A stretch of 64,000 nucleotides of DNA from Lumbricus rubellus (taxonomy: Eukaryota; Annelida; Clitellata; Crassiclitellata; Lumbricidae). The notes under the pieces were generated by a model. That model was not told where the DNA came from. It searched no databases and saw nothing but the letters and a program-made list of their open reading frames with translations. The first letter of the stretch is position 1; each line of letters begins with the position of its first letter. Below, piece after piece: positions 11,324 to 23,300 of the stretch. The stretch is from positions 47,916,393-47,980,392 of the forward strand of contig OX243815.1 of NCBI GenBank assembly GCA_945859605.1, read 5' to 3'. Made by a program: the position numbers and the translations under genes.

Positions 11324-14300
11324 TCAAAATTTCGAGATTTCCATGTCATCCGGGCGTTCGTACGCGTCATTGGCGCTACCAGGTTTGTGATCGGTGCGGA
11401 AGAAATCCAGAACAGCTAGTTCCTTTTGGGAATTGAAACTCGAAACTTCCGGACTCGTGTTCTGCGTTTGATCCGGTTTTAATGGATCCGGATTGACCGG
11501 ATACTCAAAGATGGCGTCCATTTCATTGAGTGAATGGATGGAGCATTTAATCTGATCATCGCTCTCAGAGTCTGCATCGGTCACCTGGAGAAAGAAAAAG
11601 AAGTCAAATGTCGAGTTTCTCTGGATTAGCCGCCACATTTATTGCAGTTTCAGGTTTATATAGCGCCACTTCTTGAGATGATGATCGGTGACGCTACGAA
11701 CCTGACAAGAGACATGTCTTTCAATCGGGTATTGGTATTTTTTCTTAAAATGATGATTAAATTATCGATTCATTAAATTATTATTAATTACTAATTATTA
11801 AAGCATTAGGCCTAAACCATAAAAATCCACAAAATCATATTATGAAAGGAAAGAGGCCCACAAATATATGAGAACCAAGACCTGGCATATCCGCTAGAAG
11901 ATAATGATCATGAATTATGTAATAGGCCTACATATACCTTGCTGAAGTCGATTCCACATCTGCATTTCGATCGACAAGACTCCGGGAAACAACACCAGAA
12001 CTTATCGACGTAAGGAATCAAAAGTTTCGGATTGATATCCCCTGGTTTAGTGTGACCTGCAACATATTATGTCATTTCTTATAAAACAGTGAAATATGCT
12101 CTAGGTAAAGGCAAAACAGGAATGAAACTAAAAAAGATTACTTCGCTCTGTCACGCAAAATGACCTGGTTGTCTCTATGGCTCGAACTTCCACAGTGCTG
12201 CATAAAAGCTTCGCTATGATCGGTGCATCTTTCTGTAATAAGTTACCTAGTACGGTACGGTAGTCTTTGTATTGAACGTATTGTATTTCTTTGCCCCTTT
12301 CCACAAGCGTTTGAAGCCATTCCCTTTGATTGTGGTGTGGTGCTGCCAGGTCGGGAGCGCCTCTGAGAAGTTTCTCTTGAAATGGCGCTATATAAATTCA
12401 TGATTACCATAATGATTAGGGTAGGTCCCCGACAATCGCAATGACAAGTTCTCGTAGCAATACCCACAGATTGCACAAACAAAATTCGTATTAAATCCTA
12501 GAGACTTCTACAGCACTGAAAGCAAGTCAAACATCAGGAGCCAGCTTATTGTACACATGTATAAATACAAACTGGGTGGTGGGAACGGTTTCCGCTTCAT
12601 GCCAAGGTTACAAGATGCAATGTAATGTTGCAGGAATAAGACACGTAGCGCATTGAACGAATATTATTTAACACAGAGACATAGTTGGGTCTAAAGTAGA
12701 GTAGAATACAAATCCTTATCGTTGTCAATCAATAGGGTCGTCCTTTCAACCGGTGTCAGGTTATAAAAATTTTAATTGTCTCCTCTCAACTGAAATAAAA
12801 CTGTCTCCGATTGTCTCCCCGTTTCCTTTCAGTTTCCTTTAGAAAGTCTGTGTCATAATTGTAACATATAGCCTATTTTGAAAAACATTAAATAGGCTAC
12901 TCTTAGAGCCATAAGAAGGTTAGAAAATTTAGGTTCATCGTGTCCATGTGACCCTGCTGGATTACCATTTTTTCTTCTGCATCAAAGAATGCATAGTGTA
13001 CACGCATACTTAGATCTGCATACCTGTAAGAAAGCTGACCAGTAGTCCTATGATGACCGTTGTTAGAATTCCAACAGCCGTGTACCAGAGGTAAGACAGA
13101 GTGTACAGTTCATCAATACCTGATCTAAACATCAAAACATTATGCGAGTGAATGATATAAATAGAATGATTCAACATTCAGTCAGTGCCTCTATAGTTAT
13201 TATTATGGTCTATGTCGTATTGTCATACCGCGATCAGAAGGTCAGTAGGCTAATATAAAATGAAGTAATTAATGGTGTCATCATCGTCATCTTATCAGTT
13301 CCAAACTTCAGGCATTTGGTGGCGATGGGTACGATTAATAGTTCTCTATTGTCTCCTGTCATTTTCAAGTTTACTGGATCGCTTAGCGGTGGTTCACTTG
13401 ATCCTATGATGTAAAATGATCCTAAAATACTTTAATATGTCACTGATGTCTATGTCACATAAAATATTAAGACTTGCATGAATGTCGTAGGCAAGAGTTC
13501 ACAGTAGAACAAAGTCGTTGTAAGCAAGTAGCAATAGAAGCATAATTTTCGATTGATATGCAATGGCAGATAGAAGGTGTCATTAAGCCCAAGTACTTCA
13601 CGATACGTTCAAGAGATCAGTAAAATAAATGGAACTCACAATTACACATAAACACATAAAAATATTATAGGAACAATTTTGAAAAAGTAATTAAATTAAA
13701 TGAGCCGATCGTACACTTCTTTAATTGTCGTGGTAGGTGTCGTGTAGAAGTCGGTGGTGGACAGGTACGGTGAGGTAGAGTTGTAGTACCAGGTTGAGTT
13801 GTCAGGAATGTAGCCACAACACTCGATGCTGTTTGGCATTGGTTTAGTGACGGGTGGCTTTACCACAACGGTTCCTATGCTGATCCACATTGGAAAGGCA
13901 AAACCAAGGATTCCACCGACAAGAGCTCCCTTCAATTAAAGTTATCGCATTGTTTTAAAACTGCTATAAAGCGCCTCTACTAGGGTGAACGTTGAGAGGC
14001 GCTCCCAATGCACAATGCATTGAGAGAGAAAAGGTTCGAGTAGCCTATTCTGACAAGTCATTGCTGATAAACCCACAGTGAGACACGTGACATTCCTCAT
14101 GTGTATTCAAATTTCCATCAGGATCACGATTAAAATTACAATTACAAATACGATGAAAATTTTATTAGTCTACGTTTACAAATTACAGTACAAGTCTTGA
14201 ACGCATAAGATACAGGAAATCCGTTTAAGCACAATTTCTCAAATCTATTTAATTCAATCAATATGAACTTTTCTTGGAGTTACACCGGCATCGGCTGATG

Positions 14301-17300
14301 TAATGCTCATCACTATAACGGCACTACATAAATACTTTGGATTGGATGACATAAAAGAACGTACTATCCAGTTTGCCCACGGAAAGAATATACCGAGAAT
14401 GAAGAGTCCAACCATCGGTGCCCCAGCCGCTCCGTTAAAAGCCAGTGACATCTGAAAGCACACACATAGCCCGACTGAACATGCGAATCAATCCTTGTTT
14501 ATAAACACTACCAGTGTAACTCAGTCCGGATGTGATGAATTTGCTGTGAAAGTATCGATGGTTCTAATTACCTTAATTAAGTAATTAATTGGGAACTTAT
14601 ATTGCGCCAGAATATAAAAGCAAAAAGCTCAATCAGTTGACCAGTGTACAGTTGGTGCACTGGTCGACTGATTGGTCAACTGACCCGTGCAGTGCACAAA
14701 CCACGATCCATCAGAGTTCGTCATATCTTGAGAATCTCGAGATATAACGAAGCCCGATGAATCGGGTTCCTGGCAGGTATTGTAAAGCCCCCTGCCAGGA
14801 ATTTCCCAGGGCGATCAGAAAAGACGCTATACGGACAAAGACGATTTCTTTTATCACCTTCTGGGTGAGTGGACAGATCGCGCTCCCTTCCAATTGGTCA
14901 ACAAGGTAACTTAGGCAACTGACATTACGACGTCATAGTCTGTTTTACGTCATAAAAAATCATTTCGTCGCTTATTGTTGTATGAAGTGTCAAGTAAGCC
15001 CACGCAACGTAATACAATAGTCATTTTTTGTGCGCTATACCGTATACGTTTATTAATATGCCGTAATTATTATTATGATTGACTTCCTTGTAAGAGTCTG
15101 CGGGTATACCCGCAATTGTTTTTGGACAACAAGCTTGGATAACCTACATTAATCCAATGATGAGAAGAGTAGCAGGGATTTCTTCCACTTCGCAAATTCT
15201 TCAGTGACACTTCTGAGCTTTGTAAGGAGAGCATTATCAAATTTCAGTTGTACTGTAAGTTGTATTGTATTGCATAGATGTGTGCTTGAAAATGCAGTGT
15301 GCATCCGGTCAACATTAAGAAAAATAGGAAATATTGAGCTTTTGAGGGTTGAGCAAATGACAATTGTTTTCATTTACCTGAAGAACAGTTCCTCCGACCA
15401 TGCTGAAGACAAAGGCCATTCCGATGCCAATGCCAGCGAAGACAACACCTTCAAAGAACAACAACGACTCATTCCAACCGGATTGTTTTCCAATCTCATT
15501 CCCCTTTCTATCGGACGTATCATTTACATTTGGCATAGGCCTACCCAGCCATTCTGATTAATAGCGACCATGGACCGAAGCCTCAATCATTCATTCATTG
15601 ATTCATTTAATCTGAGCATGTATATTGTATACCTACCTAGGTTTGCTTCCCACCCAGCTCTGACGATATAGAACAGTTTTCATATGGTCATTAGAATGAA
15701 TAATTATAATCACAGAGATTTGTTAAATCGCAGGGACATTCTGACCAAGGATCAGATAAAATAAAGTATTTAGGGCGAACATTGAAGACTTCTATACCTA
15801 AGAAATATAAGACTTTAACACCATTTGAAATGGTTAGGCTGGCTCATCTTGCGTAAACATTCAAAGCTTTTAATGTGACAAAAAATTAAACTTTAGCTTC
15901 ATTTCGAATTGATGTTAATGCACGTTATTTGAGTAAACATTCAGAGCGTTTATACTTGAAAACTTATGATGAAATTTTAATCACATTTCAGATGGCTATC
16001 CGTGCACATTAATTATAAGCAAATGTTTAGAAACTTTTAGTAGACATAAAATAAGATAATGCTTTAATGACATCTCCGACACATTTTGTGTAGGGCCTAA
16101 TCATTCAGGCTGTTTAACTTGACAATGCCATTATCTTCGACACTAACCAAGAATCTTCGTGACGATGGTGGCTGTTCTGTCGGAAGCTTCCCTCGCAGAA
16201 CGAGAGATCTTGAATAAATCTTCCCATACAACGGCAGCCAACGAATTCAACATCGATGAAACTGAACTAAAGATAACACAGATACTGTCAGATAGTTTCG
16301 GTGACACATGATCGGGGCTTACATAGCCTATAGGGTAATGTAATAGACTGGAATCATGGAATGTAATGAATTCGAAATGGAATCAAATTGAATATAGGCC
16401 TACTGGAACGCAATTGAAAAGAGCAGAACGAAACTCAATGGAAAGGATTCGAAACTAGACCTAATGGAATGAGATTAAATGGAATCAGATGTTTTCTTGC
16501 TATGTCGCGCAATAATTATCTCATTCATTAATGTTAATCAGGTAAATGTATTGGTAGCTTAAACCAAATGATTAGAGGTCACCTAAGAAAACTGCTTACC
16601 TTATAATTATCACCAAAGAAATCTGCTTACGGTGCTTACCTATGTCACCTAATAAAACTGCTTACCTTATAATTATTATCACCTGCATAAAGTAATCGTT
16701 ATTGCGAAAGAGTGATGCTGCGGGAACCAATTTACTCACAATCGCTCAATCCCAAAACAATCGATTGGCAAAGGTCACACTCGAGAGAGTGAGGCAGGAG
16801 CAGAAGTGACACGGGAGGAAGTGGAAAGTGGAGGAATAGGCATCATAGGATTTCTGATGATTTCAGTTTCGAGTGTAAGAGATATAGCTGCAGTCGAATA
16901 GGTTTTGGTGACTTGGTAGGATGGATCAGATATTTGCCGTGGTACTGACGAAGCTTTGTTCCAAAGGAGCTGAACAGTGAACAGCTATGCCTATAAAGCA
17001 AGGTAAAAATTTCAGTGATGAGGTGAAGGTTGAGTGGAAATGTATTAACACGTGGGAGCTGGTGGTATGAAGTGGTTGGACCGCGAACAACAACAGCAGC
17101 TCACCTGAGAGCTCCTGAGAAGAGGCTGGCGACGAAGAGACCAGGTATTCCAGGTGCAAAATCAAAGATATCCATCACGAATCGTGGCACCAGCTGTCAA
17201 CAATGACGGACAAAAGAAATGCTAAACAACAATGATCGTATTTCATTACGTAATCGAATAAAAGCTGTGATTCTGCTCGTATGAATAATTCACGAATAAG

Positions 17301-20300
17301 TGCGATAAATGTATCTGCGATACAATAATTTCTAAAATAATATAAAGAAGTATAATATTATTATATGCTATGACACGCGCACAGAACAGTCTTGAATTAC
17401 CATTTACTTATAGTTTTCTAAAATAATGCCAAAGACTGTAACAGTTGGCGTAACTATACGTTTAGGGTGATGCGATCGATGGAATGTAATCTATTGTTAA
17501 TACAAAATAATTCAGCGCAATGTAATTAACAGTGGTGCTGATGTTACCTGGTTCGGGTCGGAAACTCTTCCACTCTTCAGTGGATCGCATTTCATAGGAG
17601 CGTAGTAGCCATACATGATGACACCAAGCAGAGAACACAACGTTATCATGACGAATATACTCGGGATGTTGATGAGAAGAGCGCTGCAAAATTAAACCAA
17701 AGCTATAATAGTTATTATACACCGTGGTTCAAAAAAAACTAAGCCAAATTGTTTTTCATATATCTCTGATGCCTGATAACATATCACGCTAAAATTTTCC
17801 AATTATTTAGAGAAGTGGACCAAGAATATGATTCCAAAATTTCAAGAGATAAAATTGAACGGATAAAAAGATATGAATCTTTCAACTTCATATGCCAAAA
17901 TTGCAGTTTACAAGCAATTTTCTGCCAGATTCACTAAAAAGTAAGCTAAACTGGTTTTCTTATATCTCCAATGCCTGATAATTAATCATACCAAAATTTT
18001 CCAGATATTTCGAGGATTGAACCAAGAATAGGATTCCAAAATATCATGACATAAATTGGAACGGATAGAAAGATATGAATATTTAAACTTGATCTCCAGA
18101 AATGTCTGTTTTCAGCAAGTCTGTTATGGTGTTCGTTGCGGTTTCGATGCTTGATAGTTCCAAATTTTGGTCTTCAGGGATGATGAAGTAAAATTATTTA
18201 ATTATAAAATGTGGAGCGTGATGTAAGACCGAATCTACCAAACAACAATCCATGATCTAAACGATCTGAAGCAACCAGCGCTTGTTGGAAGTGTGGGAAG
18301 GCCTGGACCAGAGGATAATCGACGATGCTGTTGCGTAATGCATGGCGCCAGCGCTTCCAGGCTTGCGTGCAAGCAGGAGGACATTTTGAGCATCTTAATT
18401 AATTAAATAATAAAACCATACTGTTGTAATCATATTGTTAGTTCAATTCTCTACATATCTGGAAAATTTTAGAATGATTAATCATCAGGCATTAGAGATA
18501 TAAGAGAACATTTTATTGAACCTGACAGAAAATTGCTTGTAAACGGAAATTTCGGCATATGAAGTTTAAAAATTCATATCTTTTTAACCGTTCAACTTTG
18601 TCTCATGAAATTTTGGAATCATATTCTTGGTCCACTTCTCTAAGTATTTGGAAAATATTAGCTTGATGTGTCATCAGGTATTTGAGATATATGCAAAACA
18701 ATTTGGCTTAGTTTTTTTTGAACCACGGTGTAATTGTCATCCTAGCTTCGATCAACATTTCAACAACTGAGCCGACACTCACCTATTTGGGGCTGTGGCC
18801 TACTGACGGACCCTGGCCCCGTTCTGCACTATCTACCATCCCATCGAAACCCACCCATCCGTCGCCTTTGGCGTGTCCGTGATGGCTTAATCCACCCAGC
18901 GTAGCACATTTATTGCTAAGATGCTATCACTCTTTTGGCTGTTTATCAGATGTTCATGCACCAAAGCACACTTAGATCTAACAATTGGCAAATTAAGAAT
19001 ATAAGCCTACTAACATACTCACGTATGCATGTATAGACCTGTGTATGTGCAATTGTGCATACGACATCGATCAATGCCGGTCTCGGCTGTGTATGCTATA
19101 CATGTGATCACAGAAACGTTAATATCGAATCCACTATTCTGAATGGTAGGCTATCTGATGTCTACGCTTACATCGTGGCATGTTTTAGACTCTTTGTTGA
19201 CGAATATCTCTGGATCATCTGTTGATCGACGGTGTAAGGAGGAAGCCAGACGAAGAAGTTTCCGACGACCAACGTCCAGAATGTGTGGCGGATGGTCGGA
19301 TCTGGATTGAAACTTTCAGAAACACATTAAACGTCATTATCTAAATTTGTAAATCTTTAGCTGTCAAAGATGACGATGAACAACTTGATGAGCATAATAT
19401 TTAAATGCAAATAATGTACCCTACAGAATCTGATACGGACTTTCTCAAGGTCCATACACATTACACAACCAGTAGTCAGCGTAATAGAGGAGATTCGACA
19501 ATGTAGGCTACATTTGGCTACTATCAGTTCAACAATTTCTCGTGAACAAAGCAAGTTAATTGATCTCAGTGTTTAGAATGCAATACACGATTACACGTTC
19601 ATAGTAGTTTTGTCTGTTCTTAGGATGCGCAACAGAACATAAGACATAAAATTAATAAGCTCTAAAGATATTGCATTGATAATGCTAATAATGGTTGCTA
19701 AATAAATGTTACCGTACAATAGGACTCGTGTCCAAACTGCTCAGTGCAGTCAGGAAGCAATAGACGTTGAGAACTGCAAACAAATTGCAGAATGTAGGCT
19801 TCTTGTTTAGAGTCGCTTCTTCTTGCTGATGCAACGGCTCTAGGACCATTGCTCATAGGCTGATTGCCAGTGATGGGAAGTATTTAAAATACTAGTATTT
19901 AAAATAGTATTTTAAATACAATCGAAGTATTTTGTACTTGTATTTTAAATACTTTTGTGATCAAGTATTTTTACTTTTACTTAAAATACTTTTTTGGTAG
20001 TATTTTGTACTTAAAATTGTGATGATGTTAAAATACTTTTTCAAAATACTTTTAAATCTCACCAGCTGCAATTAGCTATGCAATATTGCATGCTCCATTG
20101 CTCATGCAATAGGCTTCTTCCTAACTCAAACAAAGGAGCCCTTGAACAGAAGATTTAAGACACAATGGCCCGTTAAACAGGCTGATAGTGGTTAGTCATT
20201 GTTATGGATGGCTGGGCACCGCTGACCACAGGGCGAGCAAAGTTAATTACAGGTGTATTTGATGAGGCATCAAATCAACACGCATATAATTATGTTTTAA

Positions 20301-23300
20301 ATCAGTTTGATGTTTGACACTCCAATGGACTTGTGTATGCTGCTAGAATAGGACTTAGGCTAGATGTTAACTATCTAAATGAGGGGGGTAGGACATTATC
20401 CCCCCTGGACATTATCCCCCCCGGACACTATCCCCCCCGGACATTATCCCCCCCGGACATTATCCCCCCGAAGTAGGACATTATCCCCCCCAGTCTATTA
20501 CCTAAAATGATTGACGCTAATAAGTCTACGAAGTTCAAATCACGTTAACAAACTTTTGTGGGCCTACTGACTGTATACGATTCCAATTCGTTCATTCATC
20601 TAATGACGACACTAACCCTAACACTAACCCTAACCGACCCTCACGACGCTTAAACTGACCCTAACCGACCCTCACGACACTTACACTGACCCTAACCGAC
20701 CCTCACGGCACTTACACTGACCCTAACCAACCCTCACGACACTTACACTGACCCTAACCGACCCTCACGACGCTCAACTTGACCCTAACCGACCCTCACG
20801 ACGCTTACCCTGATTTGTACATGAAGGGGGGATAATGTCCGGGGGGGATAATGTCCTACGAAAAACCGGGGGGGATAATGTCCGGGGGGGATAATGTCCG
20901 GGGGGGATAATGTCCGGGGGGGATAGTGTCCAGGGGGGATAATGTCCGTTCCCCCTAAATGAGGTTGGCATTAGACAGGCAGGTGGAAATTAGAACTTCT
21001 GTGACCCTGGAACGGGTGCAGAGTTTCATTACATCGATCTCCAGTTAATTTAATGGATCATGGCCTACATACTTGACGAACACTTAGTTGACCTGTGCAG
21101 GTGTATTGTATTATTATCACAAGGAATTCCCATACCGCAGACTTCGAACACTTACTTAAAAAGTAGCATAGAGGGTTTTACTGATGGAGAGAATTGTGAC
21201 AGGAAGTCTCAACATAGCAGACTTTATAAGGTACGTACGTTGAGCTTGTGTTCAGCAGTGGAAGAATTTTTATCCCTCCCATTGTGCCAGACTACCGGTA
21301 CTGAACAAAACTTTATCTAATTTAGTGATTTTAAATTTGGAGAAATTACATTGACCATTTTTTCTTCATAAATATATAGTAGGCTACCGATATTTTTTAT
21401 ATGCCATTAAATTGTGTGTTTCTGTGGATCTTGATGTTAACGAACTCTGACTAGAACTAGAACCCCATCTCTAGTGTCTTGGACTCAGACTCAAACATCT
21501 TTGGACCCAGAAAATGTATGTTTTTGATCAAAATTTTTAAGAAAAATGTCGTCTTCACAAAATTGTTCTATGTTAAAATTTTTTGTCGCAATTTAATATG
21601 ACTTCTTATTTTTATGTAGTTTGGCAGTGAGTATTTTGTACTTAGTATTTTAAATACTTTTCCAAGCCAAGTATTTTATACTTGTATTTTAAATACTTTT
21701 GTAAAAAAGTATTTTTACTTGTATTTTAAATACTTTTATGACCAAGTATTTTTACTTATACTTAAAATACTTTTTGAAAGTATTTTCCCCATCACTGCTG
21801 ATTGCTCATAGGCTGATTGCTCATAGGCTTATTGCTCATATGGCTCATTGCTCATAGGTTCTATTGCTCATAGGCTCATCGGTCATATGCCTAAAATCAA
21901 TGAACTTTGGCCTATGTTTAAAACAAATAAACCATTGGCGATATGGGTGACCGTCTTCACACCTTAGTTTGTGCTTATCAATTAGGGACAATTAGCGTTG
22001 GTAGACCTATCTTCGTGCCGTGTCGTAGGCCTACTTATCTTTTAAGTTGTCAACTATGTGGAAGTGGACATATAAGACAGTGAACAAATCTGTTGTCTTA
22101 CATGTGAAGTAGTGAACAATCTATTTGTTAAAAAGTGTAACTTTTTATAATTGAACAATTTCACCTCTAGTGGTTAGTTATCAAACTTTTACTTGAACAG
22201 TTCAACTTTTTTCTCAAATGTGAACAATTACATGACCTAGTAAATGTTTATATTTTCAATCAGTGTTTTCTTTTCTGCATCTTCATTCGACTAATTTAAC
22301 TTGTAGCCTATTTTATTATGACCAATACACCCTATGACCAATGAGCCATATGAGCAAAAAGACATATGAGCAAAAGACCCTATGAGCAATGAGCCATATG
22401 AGCAAAAAGACCTATGAGCAATACACCCTATGAGCAATGAGCCATATGAGCAATAAGCCTATGAGCAATCAGCCTATGAGCAATCAGCCTATGAGCAATG
22501 GTCCGTACACCGATGCAACTGACTGTGTACGCAAGCAGAACACGAGGCTCTACCTTCACAACTCCTTCGACTTTGATGGCGCCTTTCCATTTTATTAAAA
22601 AAATATGATGCAACGACTTGCTTGCTTACTCAACACCTACGCGGATCAAAATGGAGATAGATAATGTTGTTCCTTACTCGAAGAACTCAATTCGACCACC
22701 ATCTTCCGCAATCTGCCAAGCGTTCTCAATGCCTCCAGTCTCAATGCAACCCTGCGGATAATTGCAAGTGACAATAAAGAATGATAAAATAAATACGAAG
22801 TCCATTTTACTACAATTATTCTAATCTAGATTTATTCCAATCTAGATTGGGCTGACGCATAAACACAAAAATGAGGAAGTAAAAAGAGAAAATCCACCTA
22901 GATAGGAGACATAAGTGCAAGGTAGACCTAATACCTGCAAGACGCTGAGAGATCAAAGATTTGTTGATGGAAGAACAGTAGGGCCTAACAATAAACTTAA
23001 TAGAGTAAATATTAAACGACAATAAATTTCTTCAAGACTATATATTTTTTGCTACGTGTGTTCACATTAATTATTTCTAGTGTAACTGACTTGGATTATT
23101 GCCGCAAGGAGTCCAGCCAACATGATCGTTGTCTGAAAAACATCCGTCCAGATGACAGCCTTCATTCCACCCTATACGAATAAAACACGAAAATTATTTT
23201 CAATTTGGAATAGCCTATATCTCATTTGTGGTGTTATTTGATTTCATGGTCCGTTCTATTGACACAGGCCAGCAAAGATCAGGCAGGAAGTTGGAGCAAA

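Larger units (their letters stand above)
19868..21797. mobile_element. hAT (Tol2-like ends) non-autonomous element, inserted in element O
   Basis: 1.93 kb with ends CAGTGATGGGAAGTATTT and (inverted) CAGTGATGGGGAAAATACTT. Subterminal AAGTATTT/AAATACTT repeats lie at 19878-20055 and 21625-21785, as in Tol2-like hATs. The perfect 8-bp duplication CTGATTGC flanks it (19860-19867, 21798-21805). No transposase was recognised; the open frame at 21060-21320 resembles nothing I know. It carries element N inside. Confidence 0.85.
19836..22511. mobile_element. TU-like foldback transposon O (outer element, gene B intron 6)
   Basis: Both arms are direct repeats of about 15 bp (ATTGCTCATAGGCTG) in opposite orientation: 19841-19867 with 21798-21895, and 22320-22506. 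Ends read GGCTCTAGGACCATTGCTC and, inverted, GGTGTACGGACCATTGCTC. The 8-bp duplication GATGCAAC flanks it at 19828-19835 and 22512-22519. Arms of short direct repeats and 8-bp duplications are the known design of sea-urchin TU elements. The left arm is split by the hAT element at 19868-21797. The centre (21900-22310) is unrecognised and non-coding. Confidence 0.8.

Noticed and set aside
14633..14900. Possible foldback element with GTTGACCA-type ends in gene B intron 11
   Set aside because: Only a short, weak inverted match between the ends and no target duplication; the local hairpins are small.
20391..20490. CRISPR-like direct repeats
   Set aside because: Repeat units are contiguous without unique spacers and have an inverted partner array at 20825-20948; the genome is eukaryotic. 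They are transposon arms.
21060..21320. 86-codon open frame inside the hAT element as a transposase
   Set aside because: No hAT dimerisation or RW-type motifs; too short; the element looks non-autonomous.
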